Below, in pieces: positions 43,775-53,414 of a stretch of DNA of 64,000 nt; position 1 is the first letter of the stretch, and each line of letters opens with the position of its first letter. Under the pieces are notes generated by a model. The model was not told the origin of the DNA, did no database searches, and saw nothing but the letters and a program-made list of their open reading frames with translations. A program made the translations under genes and the position numbers. The stretch lies in NCBI RefSeq assembly GCF_000241305.1, contig NZ_BAEH01000120.1, positions 1 through 64,000 on the forward strand, in the 5' to 3' direction. This DNA comes from Gordonia effusa NBRC 100432 (GTDB lineage: Bacteria; Actinomycetota; Actinomycetes; Mycobacteriales; Mycobacteriaceae).

Positions 43775-44474
43775 GCGGCGGTGTGTCCGGGTCGTCGGAT
43801 CCATCCTCCGGATCGATGTCGTCGGGAAGGTCATCCGCGTCGAATAATCCGGTATCTGCCTGCTGCGCAAGGTTATTCAACACTTCAGGATCGATGAACT
43901 CGCCGCCCGCGGTGAACTGGACATCCCGCTTGTATCCGTTGGTCCGTACACACAGGTGTCCGGCCGGGTCGAGCGGATCGCCGCATAGCGGGCACGGCGG
44001 CCGGCCCGCCGACAACACGCGCAGCGAGCGGGCGGCGAATGCGCGCGCCGCGTCTGTTGTCAAAAAGACTCGTACCGCATCGGGACCTTCGTCGGCGTCG
44101 TCGAGGACGATGCTCTCGTCGAATTCGCCTTCGGTCACCGCGAGTAGTTCCACGACGACCGACTGTGCTTCGGCATCCCAGCCCAGACCCATTGTGCCAA
44201 CGTGGAATTCGGCGTCGATCGGCGTTATCAGCGGCGACAGATCACTGACTTTGCGGGTCCGCGGCGGCACCTCGGCATTGAACCGGCGGGCTATTTCGTC
44301 GAGCAGGCTGTCGATCCGATCGGTAAGAATCGCTACCTGCTGCTTCTCCAACGCGACGCTGATCACGCGGGATTCGTGTATCGCCTGCAGGAAGAATGTT
44401 CGATCGCCCGGCTCGCCGACGGTGCCCGCGATAAATCGGTCGGGGCTTCGGAATACGTGTATGGCGCGTGACAT
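43767..44474 (-). CDS. DUF3090-family protein
   Basis: Homologue of Rv2134c. The N-terminal 180 residues (MSRAIHVFRSPDRFIAGTVGEPGDRTFFLQA) match the family; a zinc-binding-like CPLCGDPLDPAGHLC lies near residue 180 and is followed by GYKRDV. The tail is acidic and disordered. It sits between a histidine phosphatase and the SCO1664 protein with overlapping ends at both borders, so the three form one operon. Confidence 0.9.
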   Translation of the reverse strand: MSRAIHVFRSPDRFIAGTVGEPGDRTFFLQAIHESRVISVALEKQQVAILTDRIDSLLDEIARRFNAEVPPRTRKVSDLSPLITPIDAEFHVGTMGLGWDAEAQSVVVELLAVTEGEFDESIVLDDADEGPDAVRVFLTTDAARAFAARSLRVLSAGRPPCPLCGDPLDPAGHLCVRTNGYKRDVQFTAGGEFIDPEVLNNLAQQADTGLFDADDLPDDIDPEDGSDDPDTPPRG

Positions 44475-45208
44475 CAGACCTCCGTTGCTCCTGTCATTAT
44501 CTCGCTACGACCGGTACTGCCGCCAATCGTCGCCGCATGATGGCCGTCGCGGTCGGTGTCGTGCGCCGAATGCTCCGGCTTGGGCACTGGCACGGCGACC
44601 ACCGCTGTCGAGTTCACGGTGTGGACCGACGGGCGCGATGGGTGATAGCTGACGACACTCATCGACGCCGGCTCGACGATGATCCGCTGAAAACTGTCGA
44701 GGTGCATGCCCATCGCATCGGCTATGACGCTCTTGATCACGTCACCGTGCGAGCAGGCAACCCACACCTGATCGCCGTTGGGACCGCCCAGCTCGCGGTC
44801 GAGTCGTCGGATCGCTGCGACCGCACGGGTTTGCACATCGGCCAGCCCTTCCCCACCGGGAAACACCGCTGCCGACGGATGGCGCTGCACCGTCTTCCAC
44901 AACGGCTGCGCGAGGAGTTCTTTGATCGGCTGATTGGTCCAGTCGCCGTAGTCGACTTCGATCAGGTCGTCGACAACGATTTCGGGCACATCGATCGAGC
45001 TCAGCAGTGGTGCGACGGTCTCGGCGCACCGCTGCAGCGGCGAGCGCGCGACGGCGACGATGTGCTCGCGGCACGCTGCCAGTCGGTCGACGACGGCCTC
45101 TGCCTGAGCGCGCCCGGTGTCGTCGAGGCCGATTCCGGGGGTGCGCCCAGCCAGTTGAGAGCGCGCATTGGCCACCGAGCGTCCGTGCCGCAGCAGAATG
45201 ACGGTCAT
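44474..45208 (-). CDS. Histidine phosphatase family protein (Rv2135c-like)
   Basis: Phosphoglycerate-mutase-like phosphatase: MTVILLRHGRSVANARSQLAGRTPG carries the RHG nucleophile and HGD the second catalytic histidine (VACSHGDVIKSV). I start at the ATG at 45208; 48 upstream bases are open but not homologous. It overlaps the DUF3090 gene by one base (TGATG). The C-terminal 60 residues are rich in low-complexity sequence. Substrate unknown. Confidence 0.9.
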   Translation of the reverse strand: MTVILLRHGRSVANARSQLAGRTPGIGLDDTGRAQAEAVVDRLAACREHIVAVARSPLQRCAETVAPLLSSIDVPEIVVDDLIEVDYGDWTNQPIKELLAQPLWKTVQRHPSAAVFPGGEGLADVQTRAVAAIRRLDRELGGPNGDQVWVACSHGDVIKSVIADAMGMHLDSFQRIIVEPASMSVVSYHPSRPSVHTVNSTAVVAVPVPKPEHSAHDTDRDGHHAATIGGSTGRSEIMTGATEV

Positions 45209-45267
45209 AGCTTTCCAGCCTAGTGGGTGGTGACGGTTGACGTGCTGCGGCCGCAAGCGGCGGACTG

Positions 45268-45331
45268 GAACCTGCGGCGTGCGGCGACAGCGAAGGGTAT
45301 TTCCTCGCGCCGACGTCAGGAGGCCGAAACT
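45268..45331. repeat. Nested palindrome element, degenerate copy
   Basis: The left arm GAACCTGCG (45268-45276) and the inner GCGAAGGG-tattt-CCTCGC (from 45290) match the pattern of the 53-kb copy (AAACCTGCG and CGAAGGGCATACCCCTCG), including the 14-nt spacer. The right arm has decayed, leaving GTCAGG and CCGAAAC. It lies between the phosphatase gene and uppP. Confidence 0.5.
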
Positions 45332-45346
45332 AGTCGCGCTCTAGGG

Positions 45347-46177
45347 CTAGGTCGCGCTGATAACACCCGTTCCCAGCAGGATCAGCACTGTCACACCGAG
45401 GATTACCCGGTAGCCGCCGAACCAGTTCATCGAGTGATGCGAAACGAATTTCAGCAACCAGGCAATGGAGATGTAGCCCAACACGAACGCCACCAGCGTC
45501 GCGACCAGGATCTGCGGTCCGCTCGCACTCATCCCCTCGCCGCTGGGGTGAAACGCGTCCGGCAGGCTGAACAGCCCCGACGCCAGGACCGCGGGGATGG
45601 CGATCAGGAAGGAGAAGCGGAAGGCGGCTTCACGTTCCAGGCCCAAGAACAGACCGGCACTGGCGGTCGCACCCGACCGTGACACACCCGGCACCAGCGC
45701 GAGGCATTGCGCCAGGCCCATCAGCATCCCGTCACGCAACGTGAGCTGCTCCAAGTTCCGACGCTGGGTCGCGTAGCGCTCGGCCAGCCAGAAGACCCCC
45801 GAGAAGACGATCAGGACAGTCGCGGTGATCCAGAGATTGCGACCAGCGGTACGGATCTCGTCTTTGAAGACAAAACCGAGCAGTCCGATCGGGATGGTGG
45901 CCAGGATCACGTACCAGCCGATCCGGTAGTCGAGGCCACGGTCGTCGGCGTTGAACAGACCCCGGAACCAGGCGGCGATGATTCGACCGATGTCTTTGGC
46001 GAAGTAGATCAGCACCGCAGCTTCGGTACCCAGCTGGGTGACCGCGGTGAACGACGCGCCGGCGTCTTGTCCGAAGAGGACTTCCGATGCGATGCGCAGG
46101 TGGCCCGACGACGATATGGGCAGGAATTCGGTCAGTCCCTGCAGCGCTCCGAGGAAGATCGACTGCGCCCAGTTCAT
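45347..46177 (-). CDS. uppP: Undecaprenyl-diphosphatase UppP
   Basis: UppP (BacA) recycles the lipid carrier of cell-wall synthesis in the membrane. It shows the two active-site regions [12 protein letters not shown] and [10 protein letters not shown] and about eight membrane helices. I start at the ATG at 46177 (MNWAQS, 276 residues), in line with mycobacterial UppP; GTG at 46189 is an alternative. The divergent lppL starts 68 bp away. Confidence 0.95.
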   Translation of the reverse strand: MNWAQSIFLGALQGLTEFLPISSSGHLRIASEVLFGQDAGASFTAVTQLGTEAAVLIYFAKDIGRIIAAWFRGLFNADDRGLDYRIGWYVILATIPIGLLGFVFKDEIRTAGRNLWITATVLIVFSGVFWLAERYATQRRNLEQLTLRDGMLMGLAQCLALVPGVSRSGATASAGLFLGLEREAAFRFSFLIAIPAVLASGLFSLPDAFHPSGEGMSASGPQILVATLVAFVLGYISIAWLLKFVSHHSMNWFGGYRVILGVTVLILLGTGVISAT

Positions 46178-46245
46178 GGTGTCACTCACGGCCGCAGATG
46201 CTACCTGCAATCACCTTTGGTTTAGCTGTGCCGCAAGATAGAGGG

Positions 46246-47256
46246 ATGGGACTTTCAGCGGTGCGCGTGGGATATGCGACGGTTGTCGCGATAACGACCG
46301 TCGGGTTGATTGCCGGATGCGGCAGCAACGACTCCGATACCCCCGACGTCGCGACAGTCACTCCGGCAACCGCGGCCCCCGCACCGGTGACCGGCGTGAA
46401 ACCCCCTGCTGGACAGGTCATTCCACTCCCGGCGGGTGGACGTGATGTCGCCGTCGACGGCAGTGGCCGCACCCTCGCGGTACTGAGCGCCGACGGTAGG
46501 CAGGTCTGGTTGAAGACCGTGAGCGAAATCACAGCGCCGCCACGCGCGGTCGACGCCGGCACGCTCACCCGAATCATCGCCCGACCCGGCGAAGGGTTCG
46601 TCGGTGTGGGTCCACGAACGCTCGTCCTCATCGGCGCCGACGGCGCGGTAACCAAACACGCAATCGGCGTCACCGAGCCGCGGTCCGTCGCGTCATTGGA
46701 GAGCGGGCATCTGCTCGTCGGCTCTGCCAGTGGCCATGTCGTCGAATTCGACGCGGACGGTAAACAGATCCGAGATATCGACGGGCTGGTCCGTGCCGAC
46801 GACATCGCAGTACACGGCGACCAGATCGTCGTGCTCGACCGCGCCCAATCGTCGGTGACCCAACTCAAGCTGGCCGAGAACGAGCTGGGGCTGTCGCTTC
46901 GCGTGGGAAACGGCGCGACGACCCTGATCAGCGACCATTACGGTCGCTTCATCTCGGCCAATACTCGTGACAACGAGGTGGTCGGGTTCTTCGGCGATCC
47001 ACTGGTCATGCGATTCCGCGGCGCGGTTTCCGACGGTCCGTACGCGTTAGCCTACGACGACAAGTCAAACCTGTTGTGGGTCAGCGTAACCGGCCGCAAC
47101 GAGGTGGTCGCCTACGACCTCGGCAGCGGTGAAACCATCGAGAAGAAACGGATTTCCACTGTGGCACAGCCGGATTCAATCGCATTCGACCAGACCACCG
47201 GCACTCTGTACGTGGTCTCGGCTACCGGAGGTGGCCTCGCGGTGGTAGGCCGATGA
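46246..47256 (+). CDS. lppL: Lipoprotein LppL with beta-propeller-like repeats
   Basis: The 336-residue protein starts [25 protein letters not shown] with a lipobox (GLIAGC). The remaining sequence has recurrent strands such as [20 protein letters not shown] and [31 protein letters not shown], typical of a beta-propeller. The start at 46246 is chosen because it opens the signal peptide. Homologues precede pyrD in mycobacteria (Rv2138). It overlaps pyrD by 4 bp. Confidence 0.88.
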   Translation: MGLSAVRVGYATVVAITTVGLIAGCGSNDSDTPDVATVTPATAAPAPVTGVKPPAGQVIPLPAGGRDVAVDGSGRTLAVLSADGRQVWLKTVSEITAPPRAVDAGTLTRIIARPGEGFVGVGPRTLVLIGADGAVTKHAIGVTEPRSVASLESGHLLVGSASGHVVEFDADGKQIRDIDGLVRADDIAVHGDQIVVLDRAQSSVTQLKLAENELGLSLRVGNGATTLISDHYGRFISANTRDNEVVGFFGDPLVMRFRGAVSDGPYALAYDDKSNLLWVSVTGRNEVVAYDLGSGETIEKKRISTVAQPDSIAFDQTTGTLYVVSATGGGLAVVGR

Positions 47257-48395
47257 GCGCCCGGGCCACGACCCCCGGCGACGTCGTCGACCGGATCCTC
47301 AAGGTAGCCAACGCAATCTGCTATCCGCCACTACTCAAGTTGATGTTTCTGGCATCGCCGGAGACCATTCACGGCGTCGCCGCGCGCGCCATTCGGATCG
47401 CCGGAACCGCATGGGGTCTTCGCCAACTCAGCGCCGCACTGCTCTCACGAACCGATCCTGTTCTCGCACAACGCGTTTTCGGTGTCGACTTCCCTGCTCC
47501 GCTCGGATTGGCCGCTGGCTTCGACAAGACCGCGGCGTCGGTCAACTCGTGGGGCCAGCTCGGTTTCGGGTACGCCGAGGTCGGCACGATCACCGGTCGT
47601 GCGCAGCCGGGTAATCCACAGCCTCGGCTGTTTCGCTTGCCCGCCGATAAGGCGCTGATTAACCGAATGGGCTTCAACAACCCCGGTGCCGACCAGGCGG
47701 CGATCAACCTGGCCGCACCGCGACGCGGTCCGGTCCGAGTTCCGATCGGCGCCAACATCGGCAAGACGAAGATCGTTGAACCGGCCGACGCGGCGGACGA
47801 CTACCGGTACAGCGCTCGCCTGCTCGGCCCGCTGGCCGACTTCGTCGTGGTCAACGTCAGTTCACCCAATACCCCTGGGCTACGCGATCTACAGGCCGTC
47901 GATTCGTTGCGGCCAATCCTCGCCGCGGTCCTCGCCGAGACCGACCGGCCGGTGCTGGTGAAAATCGCTCCCGACCTCGCCGACGACGACATCGACGAGG
48001 TCGCCGACCTCGCCGTCGAACTGGGGCTCGCCGGCATCGTCGCCACTAACACCACGATTGCGCGCACCGGGCTGGCAACACCACCGGCCGACGTCGAACT
48101 TGCCGGTGCGGGCGGGCTATCCGGACCGCCGGTGAAGGCCCGCTCGCTTGAAGTTCTGCGCCGGCTATACGCGCGGGTCGGCGGCGAACTCGTCCTGATC
48201 AGCGTCGGCGGAATCGAAACAGCCGACGATGCATGGGAACGCATTCGCGCGGGCGCCTCTCTACTGCAGGGGTATACAGCCTTTATCTACGGCGGCCCAC
48301 TCTGGGCGCATCAAATCCATGCCGGTCTCGCCAGTCGCGTCAAGGCCGCGGGCTTCAGTTCGATCGCCGACGCGGTCGGGAGTGGCGCGCACTGA
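47253..48395 (+). CDS. pyrD: Dihydroorotate dehydrogenase (quinone) PyrD
   Basis: PyrD oxidises dihydroorotate to orotate in pyrimidine synthesis using membrane quinones. The protein has the class 2 N-terminal helix region, [65 protein letters not shown], and NTTIAR and [26 protein letters not shown] for FMN. The start is ATG at 47253 overlapping lppL. Confidence 0.96.
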   Translation: MSARATTPGDVVDRILKVANAICYPPLLKLMFLASPETIHGVAARAIRIAGTAWGLRQLSAALLSRTDPVLAQRVFGVDFPAPLGLAAGFDKTAASVNSWGQLGFGYAEVGTITGRAQPGNPQPRLFRLPADKALINRMGFNNPGADQAAINLAAPRRGPVRVPIGANIGKTKIVEPADAADDYRYSARLLGPLADFVVVNVSSPNTPGLRDLQAVDSLRPILAAVLAETDRPVLVKIAPDLADDDIDEVADLAVELGLAGIVATNTTIARTGLATPPADVELAGAGGLSGPPVKARSLEVLRRLYARVGGELVLISVGGIETADDAWERIRAGASLLQGYTAFIYGGPLWAHQIHAGLASRVKAAGFSSIADAVGSGAH

Positions 48396-48485
48396 CTTTC
48401 GCGAAGCGATATTGGCAATGGCGATGAGTTCGGGCGGTCTCGACAGTCTCACTTGCACCACGTCTTCTAATGATCGGAGCAAATG

Positions 48486-49055
48486 ATGACCGCCACCTTT
48501 ACCGCCGATGTATTCATGACACTCGACGGCTACGGCGCAACCCATACCTGGGGCGGCAACTGGGGTAAAGGTCAGGCCGATTTGTGGGACCTCCGCGAAC
48601 AGCTGTACACGCCAGAGCAATTGATCGTGCTCGGTGCGAATACCTACCAGGTGATGGCCAAGTTCGGACCTGGCCTCGACGTCGCGTGGATTCAGCGGTT
48701 CTGCGCGATGGAGAAGGTTGTCTACTCGAATACTCTCGCCGAACCGCTCGCCCTGAATTCAACGCTGAGTCAGCGCGATGCGGTCGAAGGTGTTCGCGAA
48801 CTGAAGCAGACCTCGGACGTTCCACTGCGTTCACATGGCTCACTCACGCTGAACCGGGCGCTACTCGACGCCGGTTTGGTCGACCGTCTCGAGGTCACCG
48901 TCTTCCCGGCGATCACCGCGAAGACCGGGATCTCGCCGGTCTTCGGGGGCGCCACAAGAGATTTCGACCTCGAACTCCTCGAATCACGCACCTTCGACGA
49001 CGGCATCATCTGGTCGGTGTACCGGCCAACCGTGTACGACCCGACGGCACAGTAG
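48486..49055 (+). CDS. Dihydrofolate-reductase-like (RibD C-terminal domain) protein
   Basis: A 189-residue protein related to the RibD/DHFR fold (TADVFMTLDGYGATHTWGGNWGKGQADLW, then LIVLGANTYQVMAKFG, VPLRSHGSLTLNRALLDAGLVDRLEVTVFPAI). Such proteins are often NADPH-dependent reductases of unknown substrate. An ATG at 48483 precedes the chosen start by one codon. Confidence 0.85.
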   Translation: MTATFTADVFMTLDGYGATHTWGGNWGKGQADLWDLREQLYTPEQLIVLGANTYQVMAKFGPGLDVAWIQRFCAMEKVVYSNTLAEPLALNSTLSQRDAVEGVRELKQTSDVPLRSHGSLTLNRALLDAGLVDRLEVTVFPAITAKTGISPVFGGATRDFDLELLESRTFDDGIIWSVYRPTVYDPTAQ

Positions 49056-49080
49056 GCGCCGAGCGCACCTACCCCGCCGA

Positions 49081-49149
49081 GAAAATCGTCCGAATAGTTG
49101 GTGACCTAGGGCAATATGCCCCCGGCGGCGAGCTATTCGGACGATTTTC
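49081..49149. repeat. Nested palindrome element with a perfect 17-bp outer stem
   Basis: Outer arms GAAAATCGTCCGAATAG (49081-49097) and CTATTCGGACGATTTTC (49133-49149) are perfect complements over 17 bp. Inside, GGGCA-ATA-TGCCC (49109-49121) is a perfect hairpin whose sequence is the reverse complement of the inner hairpin of copy 1. It lies between two convergent genes, as a bidirectional 3' element. Confidence 0.85.
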
Positions 49150-49168
49150 CCGAGTCGGTGAGGGTCGG

Positions 49169-49720
49169 TCAGACGTCCTCGGACGCCTGCTCAAAGGTCC
49201 CGACGATGACCGCACGTGCGATCGCATGCGAGAACAGATTGAAGCCGAGGTACGCAGGTGTCGCAGCCTCGGGTAATCCAAGAGATTCGACGTCGACGGC
49301 GTGAACCGCGATAAAATAGCGGTGCGGGCCGTGTCCGGGCGGCGGCGCCGCGCCGACGTAGCGCTTGAGCGCAGCGTCCCCCGCGAGCGTGACCGCGCCG
49401 TCGGGCAAGCCCGAACCGTTCTCATCACCCGCCCCCTGGGGCAACGACGTAACCGACACCGGAATGTCGGCAACCGCCCAATGCCAGAACCCCGACGCCG
49501 TCGGAGCGTCTGGATCGTACACGGTCACCGCGAAACTCTTTGTCTCCGAGGGGAATCCGGACCACGACAACTGCGGTGAATCATCGTTCCCGCCAGCTCC
49601 CATCAGGCCGGAGACTTGAGGAGTCGCCAGCGGCTGGCCATCGGCGAGATTCTCCGACGTGAGAGTAAAACTCGGCAGCTCGGGTAGCGCCGAGTAGGGG
49701 TCGAAGTTACTAGATGTCAT
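49169..49720 (-). CDS. YbhB/YbcL-family (Raf-kinase-inhibitor-like) protein
   Basis: A 183-residue phosphatidylethanolamine-binding-protein fold, homologous to Rv2140c. Signatures are [42 protein letters not shown] and [19 protein letters not shown]. Mycobacterial homologues are reported to bind lipids and small ligands. It lies 18 bp after the M20 peptidase gene. Confidence 0.93.
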   Translation of the reverse strand: MTSSNFDPYSALPELPSFTLTSENLADGQPLATPQVSGLMGAGGNDDSPQLSWSGFPSETKSFAVTVYDPDAPTASGFWHWAVADIPVSVTSLPQGAGDENGSGLPDGAVTLAGDAALKRYVGAAPPPGHGPHRYFIAVHAVDVESLGLPEAATPAYLGFNLFSHAIARAVIVGTFEQASEDV

Positions 49721-49738
49721 AGCGGGTCACCTGAACTT

Positions 49739-51073
49739 TCAGCTGTGAAGGAGGAAATGTTCAAACACCTTGGTACCGAATAGAACTGCGTCCACCGGCA
49801 CGCGTTCGTCGACGCCGTGGAACAGCGCCGCGAAGTCTAATTCGGGAGGCAACTGCAACGGCGCGAAGCCGAAGCAGCGAATCCCCAGTTTGGCGAAAGC
49901 CTTGGCGTCGGTACCGCCGGACAGCATGTAGGGCACCGTCTTGCCGTCCGGATCGTGGGCCAGGATCGCATCATTCATCGCATCGACGAGGTGGCCGTCA
50001 AAGGTCGTCTCATACGAGTCGAGGTGGGTAATCCATTCTCGAGTGACGTTGGGCCCCAACAGGGCATCTATCTCAGCCTCGAAGGCTTTCTGTCGACCGG
50101 GCAAGATCCGGCAATCAACCACCGCGGTCGCGGTCTGTGGGATCACGTTGGCCTTGTAGCCGGCCGAAAGCATTGTGGGATTGGCCGTATCGCGCAGTGT
50201 CGCACCGATAATCCGAGCCAAGTTTCCCAGTTTGAAAAGACTGGTCTCTAGATCCGGGGCGTCGGGCGATAAGTCGAGCCCCGATTCCGTGGACACCACC
50301 GCGAGGAATTCGGCCACCGAATCGGAGATCACCATGGGGAAGGTGTGTTGACCGATGCGGGCCACCGCTGCTGCGACTTCGGTGACCGCATTGTCGGCAT
50401 GCAGGAAGGAGCCGTGACCGGCGGTCGCGTTGGCGGTCAGCCGCATCCACGACAACCCCTTCTCCGCTGTCTCTACAAGATAGAGTCGCCGCTGGCCACC
50501 ATCGGGCCGGTCAACGGTCAACGAGAACCCGCCGACTTCGCCGACCGCTTCGGTGATGCCGTCGAACAGATCCGGCCGATTGGCCACCAGCCATTGGGAA
50601 CCCCACTTGCCGCCGGCTTCTTCATCGGCGAGAAACGCGAAAACCAAGTCGCGGGGCGGGACCGTTCCGTCGCGCTTGAATTGACGCGCCAAGGCGAGCG
50701 CCATCCCAACCATGTCTTTCATATCGACGGCACCGCGGCCCCAGATATATCCGTCCTTCACCGCACCCGAGAACGGATGCACGCTCCAGTCGGCCGGTTC
50801 GGCCGGCACCACGTCGAGGTGAGTATGGATAAGTAATGCGCCCTTGGTCGACTGTGGATCACCGGCAAGGCGGGCAAACACGTTGCCACGGCCAGGTTGG
50901 CCAGACTCCACATAGATGGTCGTATAGCCGACTTCTTCGAGTAACTGAGCCACCCATTTCGCGCACTCTTCCTCGCCGCGAGTGGTGTCCAATTCGCCGG
51001 TATTCGAGGTGTCGAACCGAATGAGTCGGCTAACCAGGTCCACCACTTCGTCGACTGCCGCTGGGGTGCTCAC
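49739..51073 (-). CDS. M20-family metallopeptidase (DapE/ArgE-like)
   Basis: A 444-residue di-zinc amidohydrolase similar to Rv2141c. The metal ligands are visible in LLIHTHLDVVPAEP, GRGAVDMKDMVGMALAL and FAFLADEEAGGKWGSQWL; the dimerisation domain contains TANATAGHGSFLHADNAVTEVA. The substrate is an N-acyl amino acid or dipeptide, not determined. Its position before the YbhB gene is the same as in mycobacteria. Confidence 0.92.
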   Translation of the reverse strand: MSTPAAVDEVVDLVSRLIRFDTSNTGELDTTRGEEECAKWVAQLLEEVGYTTIYVESGQPGRGNVFARLAGDPQSTKGALLIHTHLDVVPAEPADWSVHPFSGAVKDGYIWGRGAVDMKDMVGMALALARQFKRDGTVPPRDLVFAFLADEEAGGKWGSQWLVANRPDLFDGITEAVGEVGGFSLTVDRPDGGQRRLYLVETAEKGLSWMRLTANATAGHGSFLHADNAVTEVAAAVARIGQHTFPMVISDSVAEFLAVVSTESGLDLSPDAPDLETSLFKLGNLARIIGATLRDTANPTMLSAGYKANVIPQTATAVVDCRILPGRQKAFEAEIDALLGPNVTREWITHLDSYETTFDGHLVDAMNDAILAHDPDGKTVPYMLSGGTDAKAFAKLGIRCFGFAPLQLPPELDFAALFHGVDERVPVDAVLFGTKVFEHFLLHS

Positions 51074-51154
51074 GTTTCAATTCATACCCCATCGATCGAC
51101 GGAGCTGCCGGCGGCATTGGCGATGCACCGGCTACAGTCTCCCGACCAGCAGAT

Positions 51155-51184
51155 TTGAGTATTGAACACAACCTCGGTTACTGT
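51155..51184 (+). promoter_or_regulatory. Predicted tRNA-Leu promoter
   Basis: TTGAGT (51155-51160) and TACTGT (51179-51184) with an 18-bp spacer fit a sigma-A promoter, with start near 51191, just before the tRNA 5' end at 51197. Confidence 0.45.
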
Positions 51185-51196
51185 TGTCCAGCGCTC

Positions 51197-51282
51197 GTCC
51201 GAGTGGCGGAATGGCAGACGCGCTAGCTTGAGGTGCTAGTGTCCTATTAACGGACGTGGGGGTTCAAGTCCCCCCTCGGACA
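51197..51282 (+). tRNA. tRNA-Leu (anticodon GAG)
   Basis: An 86-nt class II tRNA. The acceptor arms GTCCGAG (51197-51203) and CTCGGAC (51275-51281) pair perfectly; the anticodon stem is CTAGC/GCTAG around loop TTGAGGT, giving anticodon GAG for leucine; there is a variable arm (GTCC...GGAC) and the T-arm GGGGGTTCAAGTCCCCC. The terminal CCA is not encoded in full (CCG follows the discriminator A). Confidence 0.97.
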
Positions 51283-51288
51283 CCGAAG

Positions 51289-51328
51289 AATCCCCGTGAT
51301 CGTCAGGTCACGGGGATTTCGCTTTTTT
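51289..51328 (+). terminator. Intrinsic terminator after tRNA-Leu
   Basis: AATCCCCGTGA (51289-51299) pairs perfectly with TCACGGGGATT (51308-51318) around an 8-nt loop and is followed by a run of six T (51323-51328). This is the only classic intrinsic terminator found in the window. Confidence 0.93.
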
Positions 51329-51346
51329 CCCCTTAGACTCCTTCTC

Positions 51347-52372
51347 ATGTCTGCCGCGACCATCTTCTATGACTGCGATACCGGCATCGACGATTCACTG
51401 GCTCTGCTGTATCTCCTCGCGCAATCTGAGCTAACCATCGTCGGTGTCGCGTCGACGGGCGGCAACGTGCCGACCGATGTGGTCGCCGCGAATAATCTCG
51501 CCTGGCTGGAGTTCACCGGCCGCGACGATATTCCGGTCCATGTTGGTGCGGCGAACCCGTTGTCGGTGCCGTTGCGCACCTGCGAGGACACGCACGGTCC
51601 GCTCGGCCTTGGCTATGCCGAATTACCCAGCCCCACAACGATTTCCTCCCACGTCGATGCTGCCGACGCGTGGCTCGCCGCTGCCGACGCTCATCCCGGC
51701 GAGTTAATCGGATTAGTCACCGGGCCGCTGACCTCACTCGCCGAGGCGATCCGACGCGACCCATCGCTGCCGACCAAGCTTCGACGAATCGTCATCATGG
51801 GCGGCGCATTCCATGTACACGGCAACACGACACCGGTCGGCGAGTGGAATATTGTCGTCGATCCAGAGGCCGCCGCCGAGGTGTTCGCGGCCTTCGGCGA
51901 CGACGACAGCCCGAATCCGATCATCTGCGCACTCGACATCACCGAGTCGATGGTGTTCACCCCCGACCACCTGGTGCAGCTCGCGGCGGCCGCTGAATCG
52001 ACTCCGCTCGAACTGCCCGATGTCGACGACGATCGAGGTGTGCGATCGGTCGCGTCAAATCCGTTGGTGCGTCACCTCGTTGACGCGTTACGCTTCTACT
52101 TCGAGTTTCATTCGGATATGAACGAGGGTTACCTCGCCCACGCACATGACCCACTCGCCGCGATGGTGGCCATCGATCCGTCTCTCGTGTCCACCACGCC
52201 GGCACGCGTTTGCGTCGAATTGACCGGCACACATACCCGCGGCATGACGGTTGCCGACGAACGCGGTATGACCGGCGCCCCGAATGCCGCAATAGTCTCG
52301 TCTGCGGATTCAGATGTACTGCTGGACAAGCTGATTGAGACGCTCAGCGGCTTTGCCCGCCGCCTCCCCTAA
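51347..52372 (+). CDS. Nucleoside hydrolase (IunH family)
   Basis: Hydrolyses N-glycosidic bonds of ribonucleosides for purine or pyrimidine salvage. The signature is IFYDCDTGIDDSLALLYLL (the DxDxGxDD calcium/substrate site) and later IVIMGGAFHVHGNTTPVGEWNIVVDPEAAAEVF. I start at the ATG at 51347; the longer frame runs into the tRNA terminator. Length 341. It resembles mycobacterial Rv3393; the precise substrate is not known. Confidence 0.9.
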   Translation: MSAATIFYDCDTGIDDSLALLYLLAQSELTIVGVASTGGNVPTDVVAANNLAWLEFTGRDDIPVHVGAANPLSVPLRTCEDTHGPLGLGYAELPSPTTISSHVDAADAWLAAADAHPGELIGLVTGPLTSLAEAIRRDPSLPTKLRRIVIMGGAFHVHGNTTPVGEWNIVVDPEAAAEVFAAFGDDDSPNPIICALDITESMVFTPDHLVQLAAAAESTPLELPDVDDDRGVRSVASNPLVRHLVDALRFYFEFHSDMNEGYLAHAHDPLAAMVAIDPSLVSTTPARVCVELTGTHTRGMTVADERGMTGAPNAAIVSSADSDVLLDKLIETLSGFARRLP

Positions 52373-52392
52373 CGTCGGCGTACTGTGTCGGT

Positions 52393-53343
52393 GTGACGCG
52401 ACTCGGCTATCAAATACCCAATTTCACCTATCCTGACATCCCGGCGGACCAACTATTCGACACCGTCGTTGCTCAGGCCAAAGAAGCTGACGACTCCGGC
52501 TTCGACACCGTCTTTGTGATGGATCACTTCTACCAACTCGCGATGCTCGGTACACCTGATCAAGAGATGATTGAGGCGTATACATTGCTATCGGCGCTCG
52601 CGCAGCATACGTCGCGAGTTCGACTGTCCGCGTTGGTAACCGGTAACACTTACCGGGCACCCGCTTTACTCGCGAAGACTGTCACCGCACTCGACCTGGT
52701 GTCGGGCGGACGCGCCCAGCTGGGGATCGGTGCCGGCTGGTTCGAATTGGAACACGAGTCCCTCGGATTCGAGTTCGGCACGTTTACCGACCGTTTCGAA
52801 CGACTCGAAGAATCCTTGCAGATCATCCTGGGGATGTTGCGCGGAGAGCGTCCCAGCCTGAGCGGCAAGTGGTATCAGGTACACGACGCGATCAACGTGC
52901 CCGCACCACTGTCGTCCATCCCGGTGATGATCGGCGGCGGTGGCGAGCGAAAGACATTGCGGCTCGTCGCGCAATACGCGAATGAGTCGAATCTGATCTG
53001 CGGCGTCGACGAGATCCCGCGCAAATTGGCCGCATTGTCCGAGCATTGCGAACGACTCGACCGCGACCGATCGGAAATCACAGTGAGCCTACAGACTTAC
53101 GCTTGTATCGCGCCGACGCATGAGGAGGCCGTGGCCGACCTCGACGCGTATATCGACCGCAACCCGGCGGCGGCAGCGCGACGTGATGCGATTGTCGTCG
53201 GGTCGCCCGACGAAGTGCGCGAACGATTCGAGGCATTGCTGGCGACCGGCATCGACGGTTTCACGGTAAATCTGATGCCCAACGGGCATATCCCAGGGCG
53301 CGTTCAACTGCTCGGCGAGACACTGTCACCGTTGGTGAACTGA
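52393..53343 (+). CDS. LLM-class (putative F420-dependent) oxidoreductase
   Basis: A luciferase-like TIM-barrel flavin/F420 oxidoreductase of 316 residues. Features are DDSGFDTVFVMDHFYQL, TSRVRLSALVTGNTYRAPALLAKTVTALDLVSGGRAQLGIGAGWFELEHESLGFEF, and PVMIGGGGERKTLRLVAQYANESNL. Starting at GTG 52393, 20 bp after the nucleoside hydrolase. Substrate not known; F420 use is inferred from the family. Confidence 0.9.
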   Translation: MTRLGYQIPNFTYPDIPADQLFDTVVAQAKEADDSGFDTVFVMDHFYQLAMLGTPDQEMIEAYTLLSALAQHTSRVRLSALVTGNTYRAPALLAKTVTALDLVSGGRAQLGIGAGWFELEHESLGFEFGTFTDRFERLEESLQIILGMLRGERPSLSGKWYQVHDAINVPAPLSSIPVMIGGGGERKTLRLVAQYANESNLICGVDEIPRKLAALSEHCERLDRDRSEITVSLQTYACIAPTHEEAVADLDAYIDRNPAAAARRDAIVVGSPDEVRERFEALLATGIDGFTVNLMPNGHIPGRVQLLGETLSPLVN

Positions 53344-53352
53344 CCCCGGCCC

Positions 53353-53414
53353 AAACCTGCGGATGCAACGCCGTCGAAGGGCATACCCCTCGACGACGAT
53401 CAGCTCGCAGGTTT
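53353..53414. repeat. Nested palindrome element next to the siderophore locus
   Basis: Outer arms AAACCTGCG (53353-53361) and CGCAGGTTT (53406-53414) are perfect complements; the inner hairpin GTCGA-a-GGG-cata-CCC-c-TCGAC (53373-53394) is close to perfect. The right arm ends in the stop codon of the siderophore-interacting protein. It lies between two convergent genes. Confidence 0.8.

Noticed and set aside
45707..46225. Antisense frame of 172 codons in uppP
   Set aside because: Shadow of the UppP membrane protein; charged low-complexity translation.
51197..51347. Integration site of a genomic island at tRNA-Leu
   Set aside because: No integrase and no direct repeat of the tRNA 3' end is seen downstream in the window.
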